64,000 nucleotides of DNA from Pedococcus sp031456495 (lineage in GTDB: Bacteria > Actinomycetota > Actinomycetes > Actinomycetales > Dermatophilaceae). Both the position numbers and the translations under genes were made by a program. Location: NCBI RefSeq assembly GCF_031456495.1, contig NZ_JAVDUW010000001.1, forward strand, positions 496,001 to 560,000, written 5' to 3'. Below the pieces are notes generated by a model. That model ran no database searches and was not told the DNA's origin. It saw nothing but the letters and a program-made list of their open reading frames with translations. How positions within the stretch are numbered: the first letter of the stretch is position 1; each line of letters begins with the position of its first letter. Shown here one piece after another: positions 12,865 to 21,258 of the stretch.

Positions 12865-13524
12865 ATGATCGCCGGGATGACCGCACGAACGCGACACGGC
12901 AGGGCCAGGCGCCCCGGGCGGCCCCGCGAGGAGGCGACGGAGCAGGCCATCACCGCTGCCGCCCGCGAGGTCCTGGCCGCCAAGGGCGTGTCCCGGATGT
13001 CGATGGAGCACGTCGCCGCCAAGGCCGGTGTGGCCAAGAGCACCCTCTACCGACGCTGGCCGTCGAAGGTCGAGCTCGCCGTGCACGCCGTCGCCGTCCA
13101 GTTCGACGAGATCGAGGTCGGGGACCACGGCTCGCTCGCCGCCGACATGCGTGCCGGCATCGAGGAGGCCGCCACCCTCCTGCGCGACCCGTCCACGGGC
13201 GGGGCGTATGCCGCGCTGCTGGCGGAGTCGGCCCGCGACCCCGACGGGGTGGGCGTGAAGGTGCGCGAGTCGCTCTCCACCCGGCTGCACGCGCTCGTCG
13301 CGACGTCGGTGGAGCGGGCCATCCGCCGTGGGGAGATCCGCCCCGAGATGGTCGACGTCGACCTGCTCGCCGACATCGTCGTCGGCTCGGTCATGCACCG
13401 GGCCCTGGTCACCGGCGAGCCCGACGCCGCGTTCGTCGACGCCCTCATCGAGCTGCTCGCCGACGTCGCCTGGGCCCGGCTCCACCGCGCCCAGAAGCAG
13501 GCGGCGGCAGCCGCGGCCGACTGA
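12865..13524 (+). CDS. TetR family transcriptional regulator
   Basis: 219 residues. The N-terminal HTH is clear: ITAAAREVLAAKGVSRMSMEHVAAKAGVAKSTLYRRWPSK (residues about 32-73) with the canonical AKSTLYRRW recognition helix. The C-terminal ligand domain resembles the TetR_C_16/AcrR group (LIELLADVAWARLHRAQ near the end). ATG codons at 12865 and 12877 are both possible. It is divergent from the membrane protein/lipoprotein pair across 127 bp, so that pair is a plausible target. Confidence 0.88.
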   Translation: MIAGMTARTRHGRARRPGRPREEATEQAITAAAREVLAAKGVSRMSMEHVAAKAGVAKSTLYRRWPSKVELAVHAVAVQFDEIEVGDHGSLAADMRAGIEEAATLLRDPSTGGAYAALLAESARDPDGVGVKVRESLSTRLHALVATSVERAIRRGEIRPEMVDVDLLADIVVGSVMHRALVTGEPDAAFVDALIELLADVAWARLHRAQKQAAAAAAD

Positions 13525-13561
13525 GGCACACGGCATACCGCCGCCACGGCGGCCTCGTGGG

Positions 13562-15319
13562 TCAGAAGCGGGCGGGCTCCCGGTAGACGCCCCACTCGTC
13601 GCGCAGCGCGTCGCAGATCTCGCCGAGGGTGGCCTCGGCCCGCACGGCGTCGAGCATGGCGGGGACCATGTTCCCGGTGGTGCGGCTGACCTCGACCATG
13701 CGGGCGACGGCGGCGGTGACGGCGGCCTCGTCGCGCCCGGCCCTGCGGTCGGCGAGGATGGCGACCTGCTCGCGCTCGACCTCGTGGCTGACGCGCAGGA
13801 TCTCGAGCTCGTGGCTGACGCTGCCGGTGTGGGTGTTGACGCCGACGACCTTCTTGTCGCCCTTCTCGAGCGCGACCTGGTACTGGAAGGCGGCCTCGGC
13901 GATCTCGCTCATGAACCAGCCCTCCTCGATGCCGCGCAGGATGCCCTTGGTCATCGGCCACCGGCCCACGTCGGCCTGCCCGGCGTTCTCGCGCATGACT
14001 GCCGCGAGCTGCTCGGTGTCCTTGGAGGTCAGGTCGCTGCCGCCGAGGCTGAGGATGCGGTCGAAGATCTTCTCGGCCTCGGCCTCGATCCGGTCGGTGA
14101 GCGCCTCGACGTACCAGCTGCCGCCGAGCGGGTCGGCGACGTTGGTCACGCCGGTCTCGTCCATGATCACCTGCTGCGTGCGCAGGGCGATCTCCGCCGC
14201 CTGCTCGGTCGGCAGGGCGAGGGTCTCGTCGAGGGCGTTGGTGTGCAGGCTGTTGGTGCCGCCGAGGACCGCCGCGAGCGCCTCGACGGCGGTGCGGACG
14301 ACGTTGTTGTACGGCTGCTGGGCGGTGAGCGAGACGCCGGCGGTCTGGGTGTGGAACCGCAGCCACTGGGCCTTGTCGGTTGTGGCGCCGTAGACGTCGC
14401 GCATCCACCGGGCCCAGATGCGGCGGGCGGCGCGGAACTTGGCGACCTCCTCGAAGAAGTCGACGTGGCTGTCGAAGAAGAACGACAGGCCGGGCGCGAA
14501 GGTCTCGATGTCGAGGCCGCGGGACAGGCCGAGCTCGACGTAGCCGAAGCCGTCGGCGAGGGTGAACGCGAGCTCCTGCGCGGCCGTCGAGCCGGCCTCG
14601 CGGATGTGGTACCCGGAGACCGACAGCGGCTTGTACGCGGGGATGTTCTCCGCGCAGTACTCCATGAGGTCGCCGATCAGGCGCAGGTGCGGCTCCGGCG
14701 CGAAGAGCCACTCCTTCTGGGCGATGTACTCCTTGAAGATGTCGGTTTGCAGGGTGCCGTTGAGGACGCCGAGGTCGACGCCCTGGCGCTCTGCCGCGAC
14801 GAGGTACATGCAGAAGACGGGCACGGCCGGCCCGCTGATGGTCATCGACGTGGTGATGTCCTCGAGCGGCAGCTCGTGGAACAGCACCTCCATGTCCTTG
14901 GCCGAGTCGATCGCCACGCCGCAGTGGCCGACCTCGCCGAGGCTCATCGGGTCGTCGGAGTCGCGGCCCATCAGGGTGGGCATGTCGAACGCGACGGACA
15001 GGCCGCCACCCCCGCGCTCGAGGATCATCTTGTAGCGCTCGTTGGTCTGCACCGCGTTGCCGAACCCGGCGAACTGCCGGATCGTCCACGTGCGGCCGCG
15101 GTAGCCCGTCGGGTACAGGCCGCGCGTGAACGGGAACTCCCCCGGCCACCCGATCGACTCGGGCACCTCGGAGCCGTCGGCCGGGCCGTACACCGGGTCG
15201 ACCTGCATCCCGGACAGCGTCGTGAAGTCGGCGTCACGCACCTGGCCCTTGGCCTGCGCGGCGTCGTAGCGGGCCTGCCAGCGGGCGGCCCCGGACTGCT
15301 CGGGAGTGGTCTGCGTCAT
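13562..15319 (-). CDS. icmA: Acyl-CoA mutase large subunit, isobutyryl-CoA-mutase type
   Basis: 585 residues, coenzyme B12-dependent mutase TIM barrel of the methylmalonyl-CoA mutase family, without a fused B12-binding domain. Substrate-pocket residues are Phe83 (TIRQFAGFG) and Gln201 (KEYIAQKEW). Methylmalonyl-CoA mutase has Tyr and Arg there, while isobutyryl-CoA mutase has Phe and Gln with the same 118-residue spacing, so isobutyryl/n-butyryl-CoA or a related branched acyl-CoA is the more likely substrate. The small B12-binding subunit is not in this window. A MeaB-type chaperone GTPase is encoded at 25854-26816. I use the ATG at 15319; a TTG nine bases upstream is possible. A 20-bp palindrome lies directly upstream. 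Confidence 0.85.
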   Translation of the reverse strand: MTQTTPEQSGAARWQARYDAAQAKGQVRDADFTTLSGMQVDPVYGPADGSEVPESIGWPGEFPFTRGLYPTGYRGRTWTIRQFAGFGNAVQTNERYKMILERGGGGLSVAFDMPTLMGRDSDDPMSLGEVGHCGVAIDSAKDMEVLFHELPLEDITTSMTISGPAVPVFCMYLVAAERQGVDLGVLNGTLQTDIFKEYIAQKEWLFAPEPHLRLIGDLMEYCAENIPAYKPLSVSGYHIREAGSTAAQELAFTLADGFGYVELGLSRGLDIETFAPGLSFFFDSHVDFFEEVAKFRAARRIWARWMRDVYGATTDKAQWLRFHTQTAGVSLTAQQPYNNVVRTAVEALAAVLGGTNSLHTNALDETLALPTEQAAEIALRTQQVIMDETGVTNVADPLGGSWYVEALTDRIEAEAEKIFDRILSLGGSDLTSKDTEQLAAVMRENAGQADVGRWPMTKGILRGIEEGWFMSEIAEAAFQYQVALEKGDKKVVGVNTHTGSVSHELEILRVSHEVEREQVAILADRRAGRDEAAVTAAVARMVEVSRTTGNMVPAMLDAVRAEATLGEICDALRDEWGVYREPARF

Positions 15320-15328
15320 ACCCCGCAA

Positions 15329-15348
15329 TTTACTAGGACGTCCTAGTA
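15329..15348. promoter_or_regulatory. 20-bp perfect palindrome upstream of the acyl-CoA mutase
   Basis: TTACTAGGACGTCCTAGTAA is a perfect palindrome ending 10 bases before the mutase ATG. It is AT-richer than its surroundings and placed where a repressor would block transcription or the transcript start. A local regulator is a candidate (the MarR gene at 15503), but nothing in the sequence proves which protein binds. Confidence 0.75.
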
Positions 15349-15412
15349 ACCACCAACACGGCCTCCCGCCGGCCCTTCAGGCGGCGTCCGCGTGCGGCTG
15401 GGGCCCCCGCGA

Positions 15413-15475
15413 AACGGCAGTTGCGTGCACGAAACGGGACTTCGTCGGTCCCGTTTCACGTCCGCAACTGCCGTT
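15413..15475. terminator. Long imperfect hairpin 3' of the MarR gene
   Basis: Two-part stem: AACGGCAGTTGCG (15413-15425) pairs with CGCAACTGCCGTT (15463-15475), and GAAACGGGAC (15431-15440) pairs with GTCCCGTTTC (15448-15457), leaving a 5x5 internal loop and a 7-base apical loop. It follows the marR stop on the minus strand and could terminate that transcript. The internal reiteration of the GAAACGG motif also suggests a dispersed repeat element. Confidence 0.55.
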
Positions 15476-15502
15476 GTGCGAGGCGTATGCCGGGGGGCTG
15501 GG

Positions 15503-16018
15503 TCAGGCGTCGAAGTCGTGGGCGCCGACGCGGACCTTGCGCAGGAGCTCGAAGAGCTGCTCGTGCTCGGCGGCGCTGAGCATGCCGAGGCCGAACCGCA
15601 TGCCGACGAGGTCGGCCGTGGCCGCCTCCATGGCGTCCCGCCCGGCCGGCGTGATCACCGCGAGCGTGCCGCGCCCGTCGTCGGGGTTGGGCACCCGCTC
15701 GACGAATCCCTGGGCGTGCAGCCGCTGGACGATGTTCGTCGCGCTCGTCGGGTGGACCATGAGCCGCTGGCCGATCTTGCTCATCCCCAGACGCCCGTCC
15801 CGGCTGAACGCGAGGAGCACCAGCGCCTCGTACCGCGCGAAGCTGAGCCCGTGCCGGGCGCAGATCGCGTCGTAGTCGGTGATGAGCAGCTGCTGCACGC
15901 GCATGATCGACGTGGCGCTCGCCATCGCGACGGGCTGGGACGACCGTCCCCAGCGACGTGTCCACAGCTGCGCCGCCCGGGTGATCGGGTCGAACGGCAG
16001 GCGGATCGGCTTGGGCAC
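15503..16018 (-). CDS. MarR family transcriptional regulator
   Basis: 171 residues from the GTG at 16018 (a TTG at 16027 is an alternative). The winged helix is clear: LSFARYEALVLLAFSRDGRLGMSKIGQRLMVHPTSATNIVQRLHAQGFVERVPNPDDGRGTLAVITPAGR, with the DxRG-type wing. It lies upstream of the acyl-CoA mutase on the same strand, separated by a hairpin and a perfect palindrome, so regulation of that gene is plausible but unproven. Confidence 0.88.
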   Translation of the reverse strand: MPKPIRLPFDPITRAAQLWTRRWGRSSQPVAMASATSIMRVQQLLITDYDAICARHGLSFARYEALVLLAFSRDGRLGMSKIGQRLMVHPTSATNIVQRLHAQGFVERVPNPDDGRGTLAVITPAGRDAMEAATADLVGMRFGLGMLSAAEHEQLFELLRKVRVGAHDFDA

Positions 16019-16041
16019 GGTTCGCAAGGGTAGTGCGATGG

Positions 16042-16740
16042 TCAGCGCGGCAGGCGGACCGTCTCACACCGTCCGTCGTCGAGTCGCAGCTCGCCGTCCG
16101 CCTCCTCGGCGGCCTCCGGGTCGTTGGTCGCCATGACCACGATGGCGCCGCGCTCCGCCTCGGCCCGCAGCAGCCGCAGGACCCGCTCGCGGTTGTCGTG
16201 GTCGAGCTCGCTCGTGGGCTCGTCGGCGAGGACCACCCGCCCCCGGAGGGCGAGCCCTCGCGCGACCGCCACCCGCTGCTGCTGGCCGCCGCTCAGCTCC
16301 TCGGCGAGGTGGCTGCCGGACTCCTCGAGGCCCACCGCGGTGAGCGCCTCCTGCGCCCGACGGCGCGCCTCGTCCGCCGGGACCCCCTTGGCGAGCAGCG
16401 GCAGCGCGACGTTCTCGTGCGCCGTCAGGAGCAGGGCCAGGGCGCTCCCCTGCGGGATGACCTCGACGCCGAGCGCGGCCGCACCCGCGCGGTCGCCGAC
16501 CACGTCCTCCCCCAGCCGCACGTCGCCCTCGGCCTGGACGGCCCCGGCGATGGCCCACAGCAGCGAGGACTTCCCGGCGCCGGAGTGGCCGGTCACCGCG
16601 AGGAACTCGCCCGAGTACGCCTCGAAGCTCGCCGAGTCGACGGCCACGGTGGACCCGTAGCGGACGGTCACCCCCGACACCTCGAGCGGCGGGACCTCGA
16701 CGCGCTCGTCGAGGTCCACGGCGTGCAGCGACTCACCCAT
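16042..16740 (-). CDS. ABC transporter ATP-binding protein (LolD/MacB type)
   Basis: 232 residues. Walker A GHSGAGKSS, signature LSGGQQQRVAVA, Walker B RVVLADEPTSELD and a His-to-Asn switch region (MATNDPEAAEEAD). The usual H-loop histidine is replaced in ATNDPE, which is unusual. The ATG overlaps the end of the preceding ATPase gene by 8 bases. It forms an export unit with that ATPase and the FtsX-like permease. Confidence 0.88.
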   Translation of the reverse strand: MGESLHAVDLDERVEVPPLEVSGVTVRYGSTVAVDSASFEAYSGEFLAVTGHSGAGKSSLLWAIAGAVQAEGDVRLGEDVVGDRAGAAALGVEVIPQGSALALLLTAHENVALPLLAKGVPADEARRRAQEALTAVGLEESGSHLAEELSGGQQQRVAVARGLALRGRVVLADEPTSELDHDNRERVLRLLRAEAERGAIVVMATNDPEAAEEADGELRLDDGRCETVRLPR

Positions 16741-17620
16741 GCCGGCCACCTCCACCCTCGGGCACCAGCACCCAGGTGCCGTCCTCGGCGCGATGCACCC
16801 GAACTAGCGCGCCCGGAGGGAACGCAGCCACCGCCGCCGGCGGCAGGGGCAGCGAGCCGTCTGCCGCGACCACGGCGTACTCCTCGCCGGCCCGGCCCTC
16901 GCCGCCCACCCGGCCGTCGCGGATGGTCACGGTGCGCGGCAGCCGCGCGGCGACCTCGGGGTCGTGGGTGACGACGACGATGGTCGTGCCCCACTCGCGG
17001 TTGACGCGGTGCAGGGCGTCGAGGACGACGTCGCGCGAGGTGTGGTGCAGCTGGCTCGTGGGCTCGTCACCGAGCAGCAGCCCGGGCCGGCTGGCGAGTG
17101 CCACCGCGAGCGCGGCGAGCTGGAGCTGGCCCGGCGGCAGCGACGGCAGCGGCGCCGTGGCCTCGCGGTCGAGCCCGACGAGCTCGAGCACCTCGCCCAC
17201 GGCCGGTACGTCGCGCCCCGCCTTGAGCGCCGAGCGCTGGGCGAACTCGACGTTCTGGCGAGCGGTGAGGTACGGCAGCAGGTTGCGCGCGGCGCCCTGG
17301 AGGACCAGGCCCACCTCGGCGGCCCGGAACGCGTCGAGCTCGGCCTCCGTCATGGTCGACAGCTCGTGCTCGCCGACGAGCACGCGACCCGCACTGGGAC
17401 GCATGAGGCCGCCGAACAGGGTCAGCAGCGTCGACTTGCCCGCACCCGACGGGCCCAGGAGCCCGACGACCTCGCCGGGGTGGACGACGAGGTCCACGCC
17501 GGACAGCGCCGCGACGTCGTGCCCCTCGGCGCGGTAGATGTGCACCAGCCCGCGCGTCGAGACCTGCAGCCCGCGCCGGGCCGAGGTCTCCGCGCTCCGG
17601 TCGGTCGCCATCGCCGTCAC
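16733..17620 (-). CDS. ABC transporter ATP-binding protein with degenerate signature motif
   Basis: 295 residues from a GTG that overlaps the permease stop (GTGA). Walker A GPSGAGKST and Walker B PGLLLGDEPT are intact, but the signature reads LPPGQLQLAALA instead of LSGGQ and the D-loop is SQLHHTS. The H-loop VTHDPE is present. The C-terminal 60 residues are an added small domain (AVVAADGSLPLPPAAVAAFPPGALVRV). The partner ATPase has a normal signature but an altered H-loop, so together they would make an asymmetric heterodimer with one competent site. Confidence 0.85.
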   Translation of the reverse strand: MTAMATDRSAETSARRGLQVSTRGLVHIYRAEGHDVAALSGVDLVVHPGEVVGLLGPSGAGKSTLLTLFGGLMRPSAGRVLVGEHELSTMTEAELDAFRAAEVGLVLQGAARNLLPYLTARQNVEFAQRSALKAGRDVPAVGEVLELVGLDREATAPLPSLPPGQLQLAALAVALASRPGLLLGDEPTSQLHHTSRDVVLDALHRVNREWGTTIVVVTHDPEVAARLPRTVTIRDGRVGGEGRAGEEYAVVAADGSLPLPPAAVAAFPPGALVRVHRAEDGTWVLVPEGGGGRHG

Positions 17621-20600
17621 AGGCTCTCCCTCACCCTCTGCAGGGTGATCCGCCGCCCCGCACCGCGGGCCGCGAGCCAGCCCACGACGACCAGGACGAC
17701 CGCCCCGGCGACGGCGGCCGCCAGGACCACCCCGAGCGCCGGCGCCAGCTCGAGCGGGGGCACCGGTGTCGCGTCGTCGTCGAACAGCGGCAGCAGCGGC
17801 ATGGCGAGCAGCGAGCTGACCGCGCCGCAGACGAGCCCCACGACCGACCCGATCGCGACGAGGATGACCTGCTCGCGGACCAGCGCCTGGCGCAGCACGG
17901 GCAGCCTGACCCCGGACATGTGGAGGGCGGCCATGTCGCGCGCCACCGTGCGCCAGCCGGTGACGGTCATGACGATGACGACGAGCGCGGCGAGCAGGAT
18001 GCCCATGGCCCCCGTGAAGACCGCCAGCCGCAGTCCCTGCGCCGAGGCGGCGTCGTCGAGGCGCTGCTTGGACTCGGTGTACCGGTGGGTGCCGATGACG
18101 CCGATCGCCTGGGCGCCGAGCGACTGCGTCATGGCGGCGGCGTCGGCCGGGTCCCGGAGCCAGACCGAGAGCGTGCCGGTGTCCGCGAGCTGGCCGCCGA
18201 GCCGCGCGAGGGTCTCGTAGTCGACCAGCACTCCCTTGGCACCCAGCAGCGGGAGCGTGTCGACCTTCTGCGTCGAGGCGACCCGGATCGGCGCCCCGTT
18301 GAGACCGGCCGCGTCGAAGGACTCCGCCGTACCCCCCGGTGGCACGTCTCCCGCGAGCAGCCCCGGCAGGACGGCGGGCACGTCCGCGTGGGTGACGGTG
18401 ACCGAGAAGCCGCTGTTGATGATGCTGAGGCCGAGCGAGTCCGGTCCGGCGCTGCTCAGCTCCATGCGGTCCGGGGTGTTGTCCGTCGGCGGCAGGTAGG
18501 GGTTCCACTGCGAGGGGTCGCCGAGCCGGAGCGACGTGCCGTCGACCCCGAGACCGGTGATCGTCAGCGTTCCCGTGACCTGCGACGCGAGTGGGTCGGT
18601 CTTGCGGAACTCGAGGCCGTCGAGCCTGCAGCCGTCCGGGCAGAGCAGCGGCGCGTCGAGGCGTGCCGAGCCCTTGCCCGACAGCGGGACCAGCGCGATG
18701 ACACGGGTGAGCCGCTCGCCCTCGGCCGTCGTGACCGCGATGCGCAGCTCCGAGGGCTCGCCCAGCGGCGCGACCTTCACCGGCGGCCTCGGCTGGCCCG
18801 ACTGCCCCGTCGGCGGGTCGATCGTCTTCACGGGCGGGGTCTGCAGGTCCCACGCGATCCGGCCGGTCACACGGTTCCCGCGGAGCTCGACGGTGGGCAC
18901 GTCCGGCGGTGCCAGCGCGCCGGTCCGGTACGTGCCGCCCGGTGGCGCGAACGCCACCGAGTCGAGCGACCGGGAGACGACCGCCAGGGTGGCCGTGGAG
19001 CCTGCGTCGACGCGTCGGATGACGGCCACGGGCGTCGCACGCTGACCGGTCGGGTCCGCCTTGCGGACGGCGGCCAGCAGCGTGGCCGGGTTGCGGCTGT
19101 CGGTGACGAGCGTCATCGGTGCCCCGGAGAGCACCTCGGCACGCGCCTGCCAGTTCCGGTCGCCGACGGCCACGGCGTTGGCCGCGAAGACGGTGAGCGC
19201 CACCGCGACGCTCACGACCGTGACGACCTTGCGCGGGCCGGCCCGGCGCTCGAGGCCGAATGCCGTGAGGGCGTGGCCCACGCGTCCCCGCTGCTGGTTG
19301 CGGCGCCCGGCCGCCCTCGCCACGGGGACGACGACCCGGGTCGCGACCAGCCCCGCGGCGAGCGCGACGAGCGTCGGCGTCAGCAGGGCGAGGGGGCCCT
19401 CGAGGGTCCCGGTCGCGAGACCGACGATGCCGAAGACGGCGAGGGCGACGGCGAGGGCGTCCACGACGGTGACGGACCTCGACCGCTCCGGCGCGACCCG
19501 GCGCAGGAGCGAGGAGACCGTCAGCCGCTGCACCGGCCTGGCTGCGAGCCAGATGGCCACCCCACAGGCCACCGCTGCAACGACGAGCGCGGCGAGGGCC
19601 TGCCAGGGCACCTCGAACGGCACCCCGTCGGGGAGCACGAACCACCGGGCCACGCTCGTGAGCAGGAGGGCGAGGCCGAAGCCCAGCGGGAGGCCGAGCG
19701 CCGCGGTGAGGGCCAGCTCGCCCATCACGAGGCGACCGGCTCCCTCGCGGCTGCGCCCTCGCAGCCTGGCGAGGGCCACCTCGGGTCGCCGCTGCTCGAC
19801 CGCCGCCTGCGCCACGAGCAGGAGGATCGCGGCTGCCAGCAGGCCGAGCTGCGCCATGAGGAGGGGCACGATGACCCGCAGGCGGGACTGGCCGACGCCG
19901 AGGCCGTCGATGATCCCGGGCAGCTCGGTGCTGACCAGCGCCCCGGGCACGCCGCCCGTCCGAGTCGTCCGGTCGGCGAGGACGCGCTGGATCTCGTCGA
20001 GGTTGTCCAGCGTGAACAGGTGGCGGTTGAGCGGCAGGCTGAGCGTCACCTGCGCCGTCCGCCACCTGGGGGTGAAGGTCTGCTCGGTCGTGACGAAGTC
20101 GTCGACGGCCGGGATGAGGTCCTGCCCGATGGACAGGAGGGTCCCGGACTTGCCGTCGAGCTGTTCGGTCAGCCAGTAGCGGGCGTCGGGCACCACCTCG
20201 TACGCACCCACGACGACGAGCTTGGCGAACGAAACCGGGCCGAGCGCCTCGGAACCGGGGACGGCCACGTCGAAGGTGTGGCCTATCGGCCACGTCCAGG
20301 CAGCGAGGTCCTTGGCCGACACCAGGATCTCGTCGGCCGCGGCCGGGCAGCGGCCCTGGGTGAGCCACAGGTGCTCGCAGCTGTCGTCGCGGGACAGGAT
20401 CGTCACCGGTGAGGGCTTGAGGCCCTTGCGGGGGATGATCTCCAGCGGCTGGGACACCTGCCCGACACCGCCGGAGTAGAGGCGGGCCAGCGCGGGCTGG
20501 ACGTTCCCCTCGAGGTCACGACTGCCGAAGTCGGGGTTCGCCGGGTTGCGGCCGGCTCGCACCACGAGAGCGGTGTCAGCCGGTGAGGCCTCCCCCACCG

Positions 20601-20730
20601 CCTGGCGCAGCTGCGCCTGGCCGAGGGCCCGCTGGTACAGCGGGGCGACGACGGCGCAGGTGGCGATGAGCGCGGACAGCAGGACGAGGACGAGCGCCTG
20701 CGCCCGGCGGTAGCGGATCGCCGCCCACAT
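17617..20730 (-). CDS. Large FtsX-like ABC permease
   Basis: 1037 residues. TM1 at the N-terminus (RRAQALVLVLLSALIATCAVVAPLY), a long extracytoplasmic domain, then clusters of membrane helices near 285-470 (LLMAQLGLLAAAILLLVAQAAVEQRRPEVALARLRGRSR is the FtsX loop signature) and a second FtsX unit at the C-terminus. It is first in the operon and is followed by two ATPases with overlapping ends, matching MacB/LolCDE-type exporters of Gram-positives. The substrate is unknown. Confidence 0.85.
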   Translation of the reverse strand: MWAAIRYRRAQALVLVLLSALIATCAVVAPLYQRALGQAQLRQAVGEASPADTALVVRAGRNPANPDFGSRDLEGNVQPALARLYSGGVGQVSQPLEIIPRKGLKPSPVTILSRDDSCEHLWLTQGRCPAAADEILVSAKDLAAWTWPIGHTFDVAVPGSEALGPVSFAKLVVVGAYEVVPDARYWLTEQLDGKSGTLLSIGQDLIPAVDDFVTTEQTFTPRWRTAQVTLSLPLNRHLFTLDNLDEIQRVLADRTTRTGGVPGALVSTELPGIIDGLGVGQSRLRVIVPLLMAQLGLLAAAILLLVAQAAVEQRRPEVALARLRGRSREGAGRLVMGELALTAALGLPLGFGLALLLTSVARWFVLPDGVPFEVPWQALAALVVAAVACGVAIWLAARPVQRLTVSSLLRRVAPERSRSVTVVDALAVALAVFGIVGLATGTLEGPLALLTPTLVALAAGLVATRVVVPVARAAGRRNQQRGRVGHALTAFGLERRAGPRKVVTVVSVAVALTVFAANAVAVGDRNWQARAEVLSGAPMTLVTDSRNPATLLAAVRKADPTGQRATPVAVIRRVDAGSTATLAVVSRSLDSVAFAPPGGTYRTGALAPPDVPTVELRGNRVTGRIAWDLQTPPVKTIDPPTGQSGQPRPPVKVAPLGEPSELRIAVTTAEGERLTRVIALVPLSGKGSARLDAPLLCPDGCRLDGLEFRKTDPLASQVTGTLTITGLGVDGTSLRLGDPSQWNPYLPPTDNTPDRMELSSAGPDSLGLSIINSGFSVTVTHADVPAVLPGLLAGDVPPGGTAESFDAAGLNGAPIRVASTQKVDTLPLLGAKGVLVDYETLARLGGQLADTGTLSVWLRDPADAAAMTQSLGAQAIGVIGTHRYTESKQRLDDAASAQGLRLAVFTGAMGILLAALVVIVMTVTGWRTVARDMAALHMSGVRLPVLRQALVREQVILVAIGSVVGLVCGAVSSLLAMPLLPLFDDDATPVPPLELAPALGVVLAAAVAGAVVLVVVGWLAARGAGRRITLQRVRESL

Positions 20731-20867
20731 GCTGTCGTCGCCCTCCCCGGTGCCGAACGATCGAGTTCCCGCCCGACCCTAGGGGGACTTCCTGCAGCTG
20801 GGGGCTACGTTCCGGCAACGATTTGCGGGGCCCCACGGGGGCCGCGACGGATCGTCCGGCGGGCGGC

Positions 20868-21176
20868 TCAGCCTCGGCGCTCGATGGCGGCCTCGAGCCG
20901 CTCGAGCTTGCCGGTGAGCTCACCGGCATACCCCTCGCGGATGTCCGCCTTGAGCACGAGGCTGACGCGCGGGCCGAAGGCGGCCACGGCGTCGACCGCA
21001 GCCTTGACCACGGCCATGCACTCGTCCCACTCCCCCTCGACGGTCGTGAACATCGAGTCGGTGCGGTGCGGCAGGCCGGACTCGCGGACCACGGCGACGG
21101 CGGCGGCGACCGCCTCGCTCACGGAGCCGGCGGAGTCGGCGGCGACGGACGGGGCGACGGAGAAGGCGACGAGCAT
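20868..21176 (-). CDS. MTH1187/YkoF-type thiamine-binding protein
   Basis: 102 residues: MLVAFSVAPS at the start, then HRTDSMFTTVEGEWDECMAVVKAAVDAV and VSLVLKADIREG. This matches the small ferredoxin-like thiamine-binding family (DUF77). Members bind thiamine or related pyrimidines and are usually cytoplasmic. The gene stands alone between the exporter and a GNAT gene. Confidence 0.8.
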   Translation of the reverse strand: MLVAFSVAPSVAADSAGSVSEAVAAAVAVVRESGLPHRTDSMFTTVEGEWDECMAVVKAAVDAVAAFGPRVSLVLKADIREGYAGELTGKLERLEAAIERRG

Positions 21177-21258
21177 GAGCCCACCGTATGCCGCGTGGTC
21201 CGGGCGCGTGCGCCGGGTCGCCGCGTGCGACGGCGACCCGGCGGCGCGGAACAGCCCG

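Noticed and set aside
17920..20412. An 830-codon frame on the plus strand opposite the FtsX-like permease
   Set aside because: No domains; the permease frame has a coherent membrane topology.
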